This document shows positions 1 to 7,409 of a stretch of 36,359 nt of DNA, in pieces. The notes below the pieces were generated by a model, which was given only the letters and a program-made list of their open reading frames with translations, had not been told where the DNA came from and ran no database searches. The DNA comes from a bacterium D16-36 (GTDB lineage Bacteria > Bacillota > Clostridia > Lachnospirales > Lachnospiraceae). Position 1 is the stretch's first letter. The number at the start of each line of letters is the position of its first letter. A program made the translations under genes and the position numbers. The stretch spans positions 1 to 36,359 of the forward strand of contig RAYF01000058.1 in assembly GCA_003611745.1 (NCBI GenBank). The letters are read 5' to 3'.

Positions 1-104
1 ATGCGCGTCTCCTTGGATTCATCCAGATAGTCAGACGCACCGCACGCTATCCTGCCCGGCCTGTTATGCCCGGCATGCGCTGTTACCTTCGTGATTTTTT
101 CCAT
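1..104 (-). CDS. N-acetylmuramoyl-L-alanine amidase (endolysin), 3' part missing
   Basis: Only the first 34 codons lie in the window; the gene runs off the left edge. The visible N-terminus contains the HAGHN motif followed by a GRIACGASDYLDES-type stretch, which is the usual opening of phage amidase_3-type N-acetylmuramoyl-L-alanine amidases of Clostridia. The first His of the HxGH-like motif is the expected zinc ligand (family knowledge). The enzyme would cut the peptide stem from peptidoglycan at lysis. The ATG at 104 follows a GGAAGGGA Shine-Dalgarno-like stretch and lies 80 nt after the Tad2-like gene, so it completes the lysis module with the holin. Family call is good; domain completeness cannot be judged. 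Confidence 0.8.
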   Translation of the reverse strand, partial: MEKITKVTAHAGHNRPGRIACGASDYLDESKETR

Positions 105-184
105 GTTTCACCAATCCCTTCCAAAAAAGGCCGGCACCTGCAGTACCAGCCCATGTTTTTTAATATTCCAAATGTTTGCTAGTC

Positions 185-652
185 TTACTCAACCAGAACC
201 CAGTCCTCTGCCAGAAGGTCGCCAACGGAAGGCACCCACATGGAATGCGAGCCGTCCTCCTGCTTTATCTGCAGGTATGGATTGCATTTGAACAAATCCC
301 CTTCATTTAAGCCCCATGCCTCTGCAGTCTGCTTATTGCATGGAATCCCGTCTGGGTAGCCTTTCTGGTACACGGCAAACATGCCCTTCCCGTTCCAGCC
401 CTCACGTGCCACTTTGCAGCCCTCTTTCAGGAGTTCCAGCGCAATGCCGAAAGTCATGCCCATGCAGTCCCTGTACGCATCCTCAAACTGTTTCTTAGGG
501 GACCAGCTCTCATAGCCGTCCTGATACTTCACCAGATACCCTTCATCTGCAGGGTTTTCACCTTCCGGGATTTCCCATCCACGGTACTTATTATAGGCTC
601 CCCTGTCCATTGGCTCCGCCTCAATCATCTTTGTCCCGATATACTCTTTCAT
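185..652 (-). CDS. tad2: Tad2-family (DUF2829) anti-defence protein
   Basis: 155 aa. The C-terminal two thirds match the DUF2829/Tad2 pattern: MTFGIALELLKEGCKVAREGW, then NGKGMF, and the closing DLLAEDWVLVE. An N-terminal segment of about 60 residues (EYIGTKMIEAEPM, then DEGYLVKYQDGYESWSP) resembles the extra domain that precedes Tad2 in other Bacillota phages. Tad2 proteins bind and sequester signalling nucleotides made by Thoeris TIR enzymes, and some homologues also bind CBASS signals (published family knowledge). I chose the ATG at 652 because the longer frame runs into the holin gene; a GAGG lies about 11 nt upstream. The gene sits between holin and amidase, so here it is a late gene. 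The ligand of this copy is unknown. Confidence 0.75.
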   Translation of the reverse strand: MKEYIGTKMIEAEPMDRGAYNKYRGWEIPEGENPADEGYLVKYQDGYESWSPKKQFEDAYRDCMGMTFGIALELLKEGCKVAREGWNGKGMFAVYQKGYPDGIPCNKQTAEAWGLNEGDLFKCNPYLQIKQEDGSHSMWVPSVGDLLAEDWVLVE

Positions 653-660
653 CTCCTGTT

Positions 661-870
661 TTACCTCGCTTTCTTTTGTTTTGCTTCCAACTCCGGCAGC
701 CCTTTCAGTGATATCAGCAGGGAAGTCACCCCGGCCAGTGCCGCCGTACCAATGACAGTTTTCCAATCAACCGCTGTTATTGTTGCCGCCGCCGGGATTA
801 AGGCAACCGCTGCCTCCGCTACTGTCTTTACTGCCCTTACACCCGCTGCTTTCCACCATTTCTTATCCAT
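661..870 (-). CDS. Phage holin, r1t-type
   Basis: 69 aa with two hydrophobic stretches: residues about 13-33 (VKTVAEAAVALIPAAATITAV) and 38-55 (VIGTAALAGVTSLLISLK). The tail is charged (ELEAKQKKAR). The opening MDKKWWKAAGVRAVKTVAEA is the standard start of the r1t/phi-LC3 type holins. It would form the membrane lesion that releases the endolysin or collapses the membrane potential. The ATG at 870 has GAAGGAGG 7 nt upstream. The stop is 8 nt before the ATG of the Tad2-like gene, and the amidase follows, which is the expected lysis cassette. Confidence 0.85.
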   Translation of the reverse strand: MDKKWWKAAGVRAVKTVAEAAVALIPAAATITAVDWKTVIGTAALAGVTSLLISLKGLPELEAKQKKAR

Positions 871-884
871 ATAAATCCTCCTTC

Positions 885-1208
885 TTAGTACAGGGCATCT
901 ACGCCCTGCTCCCTGATAAAATCCCTGTGCCTGTTCTTTACCTCCGTGGCATAGTCCAGTGCCGCGTGCATGTCACCATTGCAGTGCGCATCCGGGATGC
1001 GCTGCACCGCCTTTGCCGTAGCCTCCCCCAATGTGATAGCTGCCATCACGCCTTCAATAACAATTGCCTCATTCTTGCGCCGTGCCTTTTCCTTACATTC
1101 TTCCTCTTCCTGCCTCTTAGTCAGTTTCCTGTTTAACCATCCGATTCCAAAACTTGTTATCGCCGATGGGATACCTGCAGCAATCAGAACTGTTACCAGC
1201 ATGTCCAT
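885..1208 (-). CDS. Single-TM lysis-module protein, function unknown
   Basis: 107 aa from the ATG at 1208, which follows GGGAGGTGA with good spacing; the longer frame to 1241 would place that RBS inside the gene. Residues 3-25 form one hydrophobic segment (LVTVLIAAGIPSAITSFGIGWL). A highly charged helical region follows (NRKLTKRQEEEECKEKARRKNE), then a conserved-looking tail (TLGEATAKAVQRIPDAHCNGDM). I recognise this as a protein commonly found beside holins in Clostridia prophages, but its function is not established. It could assist the holin or act as an accessory membrane protein. Confidence 0.6.
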   Translation of the reverse strand: MDMLVTVLIAAGIPSAITSFGIGWLNRKLTKRQEEEECKEKARRKNEAIVIEGVMAAITLGEATAKAVQRIPDAHCNGDMHAALDYATEVKNRHRDFIREQGVDALY

Positions 1209-1242
1209 TCCCCTTCTCACCTCCCTTCTAAGGGAACCCATG

Positions 1243-1262
1243 AAAAAAGAGCCTCCCGGCCC
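1243..1262 (-). terminator. Candidate rho-independent terminator between tail and lysis genes
   Basis: On the minus strand, directly after the XkdX stop codon, GGGCC-GGGA-GGCTC forms a 5-bp stem (one G-U pair) with a GGGA loop, followed by TTTTTT. The stem is short, so termination may be partial, which would let the late transcript continue into the lysis genes. Confidence 0.4.
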
Positions 1263-1394
1263 TTACCCCTCATAGTTGTCACCTGTTATCTCCCCATACT
1301 GCCCTGCAGTAATCTTCCTTGCTTTGACAAATTTTGCAACATCTTCCTTGCTGTAAATCCCGTTGTCGTAAAACCTTTTTACTATATTAAACAT
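1263..1394 (-). CDS. xkdX: XkdX family protein
   Basis: 43 aa. The sequence MFNIVKRFYDNGIYSKEDV, then KFVKARKITAGQYGEITG, matches the XkdX family of PBSX-like and many Bacillota phages. These are about 40-55 aa and lie at the end of the tail-fibre module; no biochemical role is established. The ATG at 1394 follows GGGAGGGGGTGAAGCGG and overlaps the stop of the upstream gene by 8 nt (GCGGATGTTTAA), so the two are translationally coupled. Confidence 0.85.
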   Translation of the reverse strand: MFNIVKRFYDNGIYSKEDVAKFVKARKITAGQYGEITGDNYEG

Positions 1395-1746
1395 CCGCTT
1401 CACCCCCTCCCATCTGGTTTAACAGGATGGTAGCGAGCACCTCATCCTGCTCCTGCTGTTTTACCGACTGCTGCAGGAGCATCTCTGCCAGCACTTCATC
1501 CTGTTCCTGCTGCTTCGCTATGATGTCTGCCTGGTTCAGAAGCATCTGCGCCTGCACCACATCCTGTGCATCCGGCTCCGGCTCTGCCGGTTCTGGGACG
1601 TAATCCTCCCACTGCCCGTCCACATACCTTTTATTTGACAGGTCAAAATCTTCCTCCAGCGGGATCATGTCATCTGCAGTTACTTCCCCGCTGAGATGGC
1701 TGTCTGAAATTACAAAACCATCCTTATTAATCTGCGCATACCTCAT
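1387..1746 (-). CDS. Tail-fibre-associated protein with QQEQDEVLA repeats
   Basis: 119 aa. The N-terminal half (MRYAQINKDGFVISDSHLSG, IPLEEDFDLSNKRYVDGQW) is typical of small proteins found between fibre genes and xkdX in Clostridia phages. After an acidic PEPAEPEPDAQD linker, the C-terminal half repeats KQQEQDEVLAxxLLxQ twice, with a partial third copy. This would form an amphipathic coiled-coil-like helix. I cannot assign a biochemical role; a baseplate/fibre accessory or chaperone role fits the position. The ATG at 1746 has AGGAAGTGG upstream. Confidence 0.7.
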   Translation of the reverse strand: MRYAQINKDGFVISDSHLSGEVTADDMIPLEEDFDLSNKRYVDGQWEDYVPEPAEPEPDAQDVVQAQMLLNQADIIAKQQEQDEVLAEMLLQQSVKQQEQDEVLATILLNQMGGGEADV

Positions 1747-1767
1747 TACATACCACTTCCTTCCTAT

Positions 1768-2412
1768 TTAGTAGAATTCTACAGCCTGCCATGCTAATTT
1801 AGTGCCAGATGTTTGGGACGCAACCTGTACTGTCGTCGAATTAACAAGGCGGATGGCATATGGGACAGTATTTGCTTTAGAAATTTCTCCGTTGGTCAGC
1901 CCAAATTGGGCAGGCTGCGCGATAACAAATGTTTTGCTTATGACGACCGGGGAAATAGTTATATTGTACAACTGTGTACTAGAGCCAGTCGCTACCAGCC
2001 CGCTCTGCACGGATTTTATTGTCTTCAAATTGCCTGTTATCGCAGTTTTTAGCGCATACAGCCCATATGTCCCATTCTCCAGCAGTGATTTGATAGCGGC
2101 AGCCGTTGTCTCGTTCGCCCTCCCGCTTATTGCTGACAGAATGGCATACAAGCCATATGTACCATTTTCTAACAGTGCCTTGATTGCGGCGGCGGTCGTC
2201 TCATTCGCCCTCCCGTTTACCGCTGATTTTATCGCGTTCAGTCCATATGTGCCATTCTCCAGCAATGCCTTGATAGCCGCCACGGCATCTGCGCCCGCAC
2301 TCTGGCCAAGAAGCCCCTTTAAGACCGCAAGCCCTATCTCACTGCTTTTCAGCAGTGCCAAGATTTCATCCTCTGTCGGCTTGTCTGCGATCTGTATTGT
2401 CTGTTTTGCCAC
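1768..2412 (-). CDS. Tail fibre/tip protein with 30-aa tandem repeats
   Basis: 214 aa. Residues 15-127 are a tandem array of a 30-aa unit, best seen as AAIKALLENGTYGL followed by NGRANETTA. There are three clear units (45-74, 75-104, 105-127) and a degenerate first one (15-44). The C-terminal 85 residues (TISPVVISKTFVIAQPAQFG, then VASQTSGTKLAWQAVEFY) look like a beta-rich terminal domain of a fibre or receptor-binding protein. The GTG start at 2412 has GGAGGAATCATAA upstream and directly abuts the TAA of the preceding fibre gene. The exact receptor cannot be read from sequence. Confidence 0.7.
   Translation of the reverse strand: MAKQTIQIADKPTEDEILALLKSSEIGLAVLKGLLGQSAGADAVAAIKALLENGTYGLNAIKSAVNGRANETTAAAIKALLENGTYGLYAILSAISGRANETTAAAIKSLLENGTYGLYALKTAITGNLKTIKSVQSGLVATGSSTQLYNITISPVVISKTFVIAQPAQFGLTNGEISKANTVPYAIRLVNSTTVQVASQTSGTKLAWQAVEFY
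2032..2370. repeat. 90-nt coding tandem repeat in tail fibre gene
   Basis: Four successive 90-nt units encode the 30-aa repeat of the tail fibre gene. The three left-hand units (2032-2280) are nearly identical at the protein level; the fourth (2281-2370) is degenerate. The repeat stays in frame, so unit gain or loss would change fibre length without breaking the gene. Confidence 0.85.
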
Positions 2413-3021
2413 TTATGATTCCTCCTCCCCGTCATCGTAAGTTACATTCAGTATCCCATTTACTACGCTGAACTCTAAGCCTTCCCCTTTGGCATACTTT
2501 TTGAATTCCTTTGTTATTACCCTGTTTTCCACTGCATGTTTGCTGGTTTCTGACAGCGCATTATCAATAACAATAACGGATTCCCCCAGTGACTGGCAGA
2601 TAACCACGCTATCCGGAGATACGTGCAGCCTCAGCGCTATCCTAAGAACCGAAGCAAAATATCCATTAAAAGCCCTTACTTTTTCAGCCTCCTCCTGCGT
2701 ACTGAAACATACTCCATATAAGACTTCTCCTTTGTCTGGATCATCTGCATAAATGCCGATTTCCGTAAAAAGATATGGCTCCTTCAGGTTCTTGTTTGAC
2801 ACATTAAATTCTATGGCAACAACGCTGTCACTTTCCCTGGTTATGTCATTGATTTCAATATCCTGTACCTTTGCTTTTAAAGATTCCATTCTGCCTATAT
2901 TTTCATCAGGGATATACAGGCCGCATCCTGTTTCGATCCGCGTAAAGTTGATTGTAACACCCTCCCTTGACAAAAAGGAGATTCCTGCGTCTGTTAATTT
3001 TGTCTTGGTAAAATTAGTCAT
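2413..3021 (-). CDS. Phage tail-collar/fibre protein, N-terminal type
   Basis: 202 aa from the ATG at 3021, which overlaps the stop of the gpI gene (ACAGATGACTAA) and follows GGAGGAGACAG. The opening MTNFTKTKLTDAGISFLSR, then TRIETGCGLY, and the EIGIYADDPDKGEVLYGV region are typical of tail-collar fibre proteins that dock fibres to the baseplate in P2/Mu-like phages. It sits directly downstream of gpI and upstream of the repeat fibre, the expected order. There is no long fibre shaft, so distal receptor binding is probably left to the next gene. Confidence 0.75.
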   Translation of the reverse strand: MTNFTKTKLTDAGISFLSREGVTINFTRIETGCGLYIPDENIGRMESLKAKVQDIEINDITRESDSVVAIEFNVSNKNLKEPYLFTEIGIYADDPDKGEVLYGVCFSTQEEAEKVRAFNGYFASVLRIALRLHVSPDSVVICQSLGESVIVIDNALSETSKHAVENRVITKEFKKYAKGEGLEFSVVNGILNVTYDDGEEES

Positions 3022-3571
3022 CTGTCTCCTCCAATCCCTCATAAATGATTGCGCCAAGTGCTGCGTATGCCTTCAAATTAATTGTATATTTCTTTGTGTC
3101 AATTCCATCCAGGATACTTCTCTGGGCCTTCACCCTCTGCAGGATCGTTAAAAACTTATGGATCATCTCTTCGGATGGCTCTGTCGGGGTAGCTATTTTA
3201 AAATGAAAAGGCTCCCCTCCATATTCATACCATGGAACAAATACTGCATCCGTAAATATTCTTTTTAAAAGCTCCTCCTCGGCCAGAACCGTCCCAGAAA
3301 ACATATAGATCTGCAGCGTTTTTTTTAATATCTCCAGACGCATTTCGTCATCATACTCAGAAGAATAATATGGCGCCCTGAGGGAAGCTGCAAGATAATC
3401 ATAATATTTCGGGTCAACATGGCCTAAGTCGGACCACACAGACACTTTCCGCATAAACTGCATCAGCTTTTTCATCTGCCTGTCAACCGCATATCCCATT
3501 GCCTTATTTTCTATTGTTTGAAAATTAGGCGGCAACGACAGGTAAGTCGCCCCATTGTCCCCAAGCTTCAT
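3014..3571 (-). CDS. Baseplate protein, P2 gpI family
   Basis: 185 aa, in the usual range for tail protein I. Recognisable features are the YLSLPPNF start, the DLGHVDPKYYDYLAASL segment and the central EILKKTLQIYMFSGT segment typical of gpI. It is part of the baseplate wedge and lies immediately after gpJ, sharing one base with its stop codon. The order W-J-I-fibre is conserved in P2-like phages and in PBSX-type elements. Confidence 0.85.
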   Translation of the reverse strand: MKLGDNGATYLSLPPNFQTIENKAMGYAVDRQMKKLMQFMRKVSVWSDLGHVDPKYYDYLAASLRAPYYSSEYDDEMRLEILKKTLQIYMFSGTVLAEEELLKRIFTDAVFVPWYEYGGEPFHFKIATPTEPSEEMIHKFLTILQRVKAQRSILDGIDTKKYTINLKAYAALGAIIYEGLEETDD

Positions 3572-4734
3572 CAGTTATCCTCCAATCCGCCATATATAAT
3601 GTTTTTTCCTGTGCATATAGCAATCTGGTTTGCCTCCAGCTTCTGGTAAGACGGGGATGCCACTTCCATCCGCTTTGCGCCGGCCACCCTTGCATATTCT
3701 ACAAATATGTCTGGGTTAATATCATAGCCAAGGCTTTCATACTGGTTCTGGATATACGCATCCGCAGCCTCTTCTACAGATTCCCGGATTGTTTTTTCTG
3801 TATCCTTATTAGAAGAACTTATGTAGTAAACCGCCTCCAGTTCAAATGGAACCGCTTCCGGCGGAAGCACTACAACTTTATCAGTATCCGGGAACTTTTT
3901 TAATGATGTCAGGTAATCCAAAACGTTATCACAGTATGCTTTATCAGGGATGATGCCGCCAGCAAGCATAATATAAATTTCAACAGTTGCCGTTTCTTTA
4001 TCTGTCTCAACGTTTACTGCTATAATATCCTTGCTGAACAGTTTCGTGTAATACACATAGGCATCCTGCGGGCCTGCCACGGAATAAGTGGAAGGGAACA
4101 GGAAGACTTTTTCGCGGAGTTCATCACCGCTGTATTCATCACCGCCGCCTGCAGATATGTCTATATTCCTTACATACGATACATGGACGACAGAATCTGC
4201 CAGTAAATTTATCTGGCCGACAACATAATCATTTCCAAGGCTTCCCATCTCTGTACAAAAAGCGCGCACTTCCACAGCAAGGCTTCCAGCTGGAATTACG
4301 CCGCTCTCTTCTGTAGCAAAAAAGATATCATCCCCGGCTGTCGCCCTTGTCCCAGCTGGAATTTCCACATCGTAATCCAATGCCTCATTCATGCCGAATT
4401 CCAGAACACAGGAAGCAGCCCTTAAATTGCTTCCTGCGAACCCAAGATTAGCCCCCCAGTTCCACAGGACGTCATCCTCCATATAACGGATAAAATTCTG
4501 GTTAAACAGGTAAGATGCAAACTCATATGCCTGATAAATCTGCCCTGCTATCACACCCAGTTCCAGACGCTTCGGGTTAGCCGGGTATAATGTAACCTCC
4601 TCCCCCGTGTACTGCAGGTATGCATCCTGATAATCCGCTATCATTTCCTCCTGAATGCCTTCCAGAGTAATTCCATCATCCTCCAGCATGTCAATCGGCG
4701 GAAGCGCCTCCAAATCCTCTATGCTATTCGCCAT
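3571..4734 (-). CDS. Baseplate J-like protein (P2 gpJ family)
   Basis: 387 aa from the ATG at 4734. A TTG two codons upstream is also open, but GGTGGTGA fits the ATG with about 8 nt spacing. The N-terminus (YTGEEVTLYPANPKRLELGV) and the PAGTRATAGDDIFFATEES segment are classic baseplate_J motifs. The C-terminal half (GAKRMEVASPSYQKLEANQI) matches the gpJ insertion and tail domains. It is a wedge protein connecting the baseplate hub to the fibres. The start overlaps the stop of the gp25-like gene. Confidence 0.9.
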   Translation of the reverse strand: MANSIEDLEALPPIDMLEDDGITLEGIQEEMIADYQDAYLQYTGEEVTLYPANPKRLELGVIAGQIYQAYEFASYLFNQNFIRYMEDDVLWNWGANLGFAGSNLRAASCVLEFGMNEALDYDVEIPAGTRATAGDDIFFATEESGVIPAGSLAVEVRAFCTEMGSLGNDYVVGQINLLADSVVHVSYVRNIDISAGGGDEYSGDELREKVFLFPSTYSVAGPQDAYVYYTKLFSKDIIAVNVETDKETATVEIYIMLAGGIIPDKAYCDNVLDYLTSLKKFPDTDKVVVLPPEAVPFELEAVYYISSSNKDTEKTIRESVEEAADAYIQNQYESLGYDINPDIFVEYARVAGAKRMEVASPSYQKLEANQIAICTGKNIIYGGLEDN

Positions 4735-5002
4735 CCTCAATCACCACCTTCGGTACCATCAGCTCATTCTGGCTTTCCATTTCTATCTCCGTTATATTTG
4801 CCCGGTCTTCCCAAGTCTCTACCTGGTCCACCGACTGGTTAAAAAATTCTGCTTCCGACTCCGGGGAATTTACCCCCAGCACATCAGAAGTAATCCCCAT
4901 GGAACGCATATAGGGCATATCCCCATATGGCGTTGACAATATGGTATCCACACATTCAACAATATCTTCTGCCTCTGCACTGTCTCCAATATATTGGACC
5001 AT
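4724..5002 (-). CDS. Baseplate wedge protein, gpW/gp25 family
   Basis: 92 aa. The motif DTILSTPYGDMPYMRSMGIT is the hallmark of the GPW/gp25 family (T4 gp25, P2 gpW), small lysozyme-like-fold baseplate proteins that nucleate sheath assembly. It is followed by gpJ and gpI in the normal order, with an 11-nt overlap into gpJ. Confidence 0.9.
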   Translation of the reverse strand: MVQYIGDSAEAEDIVECVDTILSTPYGDMPYMRSMGITSDVLGVNSPESEAEFFNQSVDQVETWEDRANITEIEMESQNELMVPKVVIEDGE

Positions 5003-5028
5003 TTTCCTCCCTTCTGGCGCCAGACACC

Positions 5029-5730
5029 CTAATCCGGTATTTTAATCGCCCATCCCGGCTGCAGCTTGTTTGCACTGGAGATTACATGAAATCCCTTTGC
5101 CTTTTTCTTATTAGCATTAAAAATTTTAGGATACTTTGCACCATTGCCATAATACTTTTTAGCAAGCCCCCATAGGGTATCCCCTTTTTTAACAACATAT
5201 CTGGTGTACCCCTTTTTCTTCTTTTTGGATTTAGGCGAACTGGAAGCCGCCCCGTCTTTTCCTGAAGGCTTTTTCTTTTTTTTGGACTTAATGACTTTTT
5301 TCTTTTTCGAATTCCCTTTCTTATACGGATATTCCTTTAATGTAATGCCTGCCATTACCTCTGTCACTTTTCCGTTTTTATAAAATGCTTTCAAGTCGTT
5401 TGATATTTTAGTAATAATCCATTTGTAGCTGCCGACCCTTCTGCGCCCAATGCCAAGGGGATACACCCTGCTTTCCAGATTATATTTCCTAAGGAGCAGG
5501 AGCTGTTTCCATGGGCTGACGCCATACCGGGCCATAAAATATATATTCATGCTGATTTCATCACTGTTTTTGCCTGTCACCTCAAGCAGCGGCTTCTTTC
5601 CCTGCCGCTTATGTTCCTCAACATTGATAGAAGTATCCCATTTCATATCATCAAAGGACTGCACCTTTGGCTTTCCTTTTTTTGTCCTGACATAAAATTC
5701 AATCTTCCCGAAATGCCCTACATGCCCCAA
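5029..5730 (-). CDS. Tail protein: P2 gpU-like domain fused to LysM
   Basis: 233 aa, TTG start with GGAGGGATAGGAA upstream. Residues 1-130 resemble the P2 gpU-type tail protein (GHVGHFGKIEFYV, then NIYFMARYGVSPWKQL). Residues about 135-173 are an extremely Lys-rich, Ser/Pro-containing linker. Residues 175-233 are one LysM domain (YVVKKGDTLWGLAKKYYG, then PKIFNANK, ending LQPGWAIKIP). LysM domains bind peptidoglycan. In PBSX-type tails a LysM protein (XkdP) occupies this slot, so this is probably the hub/tail-tip component that contacts cell wall. Neighbours are gpV-like and gpD-like hub genes. Confidence 0.8.
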   Translation of the reverse strand: MGHVGHFGKIEFYVRTKKGKPKVQSFDDMKWDTSINVEEHKRQGKKPLLEVTGKNSDEISMNIYFMARYGVSPWKQLLLLRKYNLESRVYPLGIGRRRVGSYKWIITKISNDLKAFYKNGKVTEVMAGITLKEYPYKKGNSKKKKVIKSKKKKKPSGKDGAASSSPKSKKKKKGYTRYVVKKGDTLWGLAKKYYGNGAKYPKIFNANKKKAKGFHVISSANKLQPGWAIKIPD

Positions 5731-5733
5731 TTC

Positions 5734-6081
5734 CTATCCCTCCTCAATGAACCTGATCCGTGGCGCATGGAATTCCATTACCCCCGTCGCATCGTCATAT
5801 TTCATATATGCACGTCTGGAAAAGCGTTTAAAATAATTTTCCTTCCCAAAAAACTCGGGAAGGTATTCCTCATTAAAAACATGCCCCAGAATATAGCCCT
5901 GCTTTTTATTTTCCTGAAACAGCACAACAACAAGCTCATTTACTTTTGGCATACGGTATTCGAAAGAAAAAAATGGAAGCTCCTTCCTTATCATATCCTC
6001 GGCGTCCGGGAAAATCACATCGGCGCACCCCTTCTGGTAATTGACAGAAGAAATCCTCCCTAATAAAACCATCCTGTCCAC
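5734..6081 (-). CDS. Baseplate hub/spike-like protein (gpV-like)
   Basis: 115 aa from the GTG at 6081, which has AAGGAGG 6 nt upstream; a longer GTG frame to 6117 lacks such a site. The sequence MDRMVLLGRISSVNYQKG, then KVNELVVVLFQENKKQGYIL, has the small OB-fold pattern of baseplate assembly protein V. It lacks the long beta-helix spike of P2 gpV. Position between gpD and gpU-LysM supports a hub role. Medium certainty because the family is divergent. Confidence 0.65.
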   Translation of the reverse strand: MDRMVLLGRISSVNYQKGCADVIFPDAEDMIRKELPFFSFEYRMPKVNELVVVLFQENKKQGYILGHVFNEEYLPEFFGKENYFKRFSRRAYMKYDDATGVMEFHAPRIRFIEEG

Positions 6082-6095
6082 GGCTTCCCTCCTTA

Positions 6096-7127
6096 CTATT
6101 TGATATTTGTTACGCACCGGTGGCAGTTAATCGTAGTGTAATAACCGCCCGATTTGCTATGGACTGCCTTGTCGATAAAGTAACGCCCGTCAAACTTCCC
6201 AAACCCGGCCACCTCAAACACTTTACAGGCCTGATATCTTGGGTCCCCCATCACCTTAAACGTAGCTGTCACGGCCTGCCTTAGATTTTCAGCAAGCTTT
6301 GCCTTTGCCTTCCTTTCTGCGTCTGCATGGGAGTCTGCCGACACGGACAGAAAAAGGGGGCGCTTCCCCTTCTTTCCCGGTACCGTATATTGATATGTAA
6401 TATTCTTGCCGTCCTTGTTCTGGTACTGCAGCTTTACGCTGTCATATATCCTTGCAACGGAACGTGAAAAATGATATGCGTCCGAATCGCCCAGGTCGCT
6501 CTTATTCAGCGTGAAACTTTTCTTCCGCTTCTCGTATTCCGTCTGGCTGTATGCAACAAGCTTGTCATTATACACTTTCATGCTGATGTCATAATCCCCG
6601 CAGAGAGAAAAAGCAAACTCCATATCCGTCCTGCCCTCTTGGCTGATTTCGTCAATATTCTGGTTGCCAGCCGTAAATACAAGGTTTATATTTGCCCGGC
6701 CTGCTATTTCCGACAAAATCTCACGCACAGATGTTTTTTTATAAGTTTTATTCCTCTGCGTGACATTAAAAGAAGTATGGATTGGAATGCTTATCCCCCT
6801 GATATCCACTGTGCTTGGGAATCCCCCCGCTTCAAATTCATCCACAGCAAATTTCCCGCAATACACCGTCCGGTTATCAGACTGTTTCCTCCAGTGGACG
6901 ACTTTGATGCTCATTTTGATGAAATCAGAACTCTGGGGAAACCATGCGCCTTTAAGCCATTTAAGCTTCCTGTTATTCAATGTAAGGGAAATAGTATCTG
7001 CTTCCCCTGACGCGCAGTCTGTCCAGCTAAAAGATTCCATATCATCCGTAAAAACCTTTGTGGCATCCTTGTCGTTATATTTTAAGATAACTGTGCTTTT
7101 CCTGCTGTTCACATATTTAGTATCCAT
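6096..7127 (-). CDS. Phage late control protein D-like tail hub (gpD/XkdQ family)
   Basis: 343 aa from the ATG at 7127, which overlaps the upstream gpX stop (GAAGACCCAGATGG). The first half has the gpD/gp27-like pattern (FTDDMESFSWTDCASGEADT, then WFPQSSDFIKMSI). The second half ends in the usual KVFEVAGFGKFDGRYFIDKA region of the late control D / XkdQ family. In P2-like tails gpD forms the central hub ring. It lies between gpX and the gpV-like gene, the expected place. Confidence 0.85.
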   Translation of the reverse strand: MDTKYVNSRKSTVILKYNDKDATKVFTDDMESFSWTDCASGEADTISLTLNNRKLKWLKGAWFPQSSDFIKMSIKVVHWRKQSDNRTVYCGKFAVDEFEAGGFPSTVDIRGISIPIHTSFNVTQRNKTYKKTSVREILSEIAGRANINLVFTAGNQNIDEISQEGRTDMEFAFSLCGDYDISMKVYNDKLVAYSQTEYEKRKKSFTLNKSDLGDSDAYHFSRSVARIYDSVKLQYQNKDGKNITYQYTVPGKKGKRPLFLSVSADSHADAERKAKAKLAENLRQAVTATFKVMGDPRYQACKVFEVAGFGKFDGRYFIDKAVHSKSGGYYTTINCHRCVTNIK

Positions 7128-7392
7128 CTGGGTCTTCCTCCTCTTCTGGGCTATCTGAAAAATCCTCTTCCATATCCCCGCTGTCCCTCCACTCCGGGAC
7201 ATTATCATCCTCTTCGTTTTTTGCCGTTATTTCCGGACAAAAGATGTCGATTCCATCTTCAAAAAGGTAAATATCCAGATACTGCGGATTGGCGCGGTAC
7301 AAAACAGGGACATAGGACTCATCGCCGTAAACAGTCCATGCTATGTAATCCCACATATCCCCCTGTTTCGTCCGATAGGTATAGCCGCCCAT
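7117..7392 (-). CDS. Tail protein X-like (P2 gpX family)
   Basis: 91 aa. The N-terminal 55 residues (YTYRTKQGDMWDYIAWTVYG, then VPVLYRANP, ending DIFCPEI) follow the phage_tail_X pattern, a short LysM-like fold. The last third is strongly acidic (NEEDDNVPEW, EEEEDPDGY) and is probably unstructured. The ATG at 7392 has GGGAGGGGGTGCC upstream. It precedes gpD, as in P2. Confidence 0.85.
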   Translation of the reverse strand: MGGYTYRTKQGDMWDYIAWTVYGDESYVPVLYRANPQYLDIYLFEDGIDIFCPEITAKNEEDDNVPEWRDSGDMEEDFSDSPEEEEDPDGY

Positions 7393-7409
7393 GGCACCCC
7401 CTCCCTTCC

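Noticed and set aside
1802-2440. Plus-strand ORF of 212 aa
   Set aside because: It is an antisense shadow of the repeat-containing tail fibre gene, kept open by the repeat's codon pattern.
6471-7010. Plus-strand ORF of 179 aa
   Set aside because: It is an antisense shadow of the gpD-like hub gene with no RBS or family resemblance.
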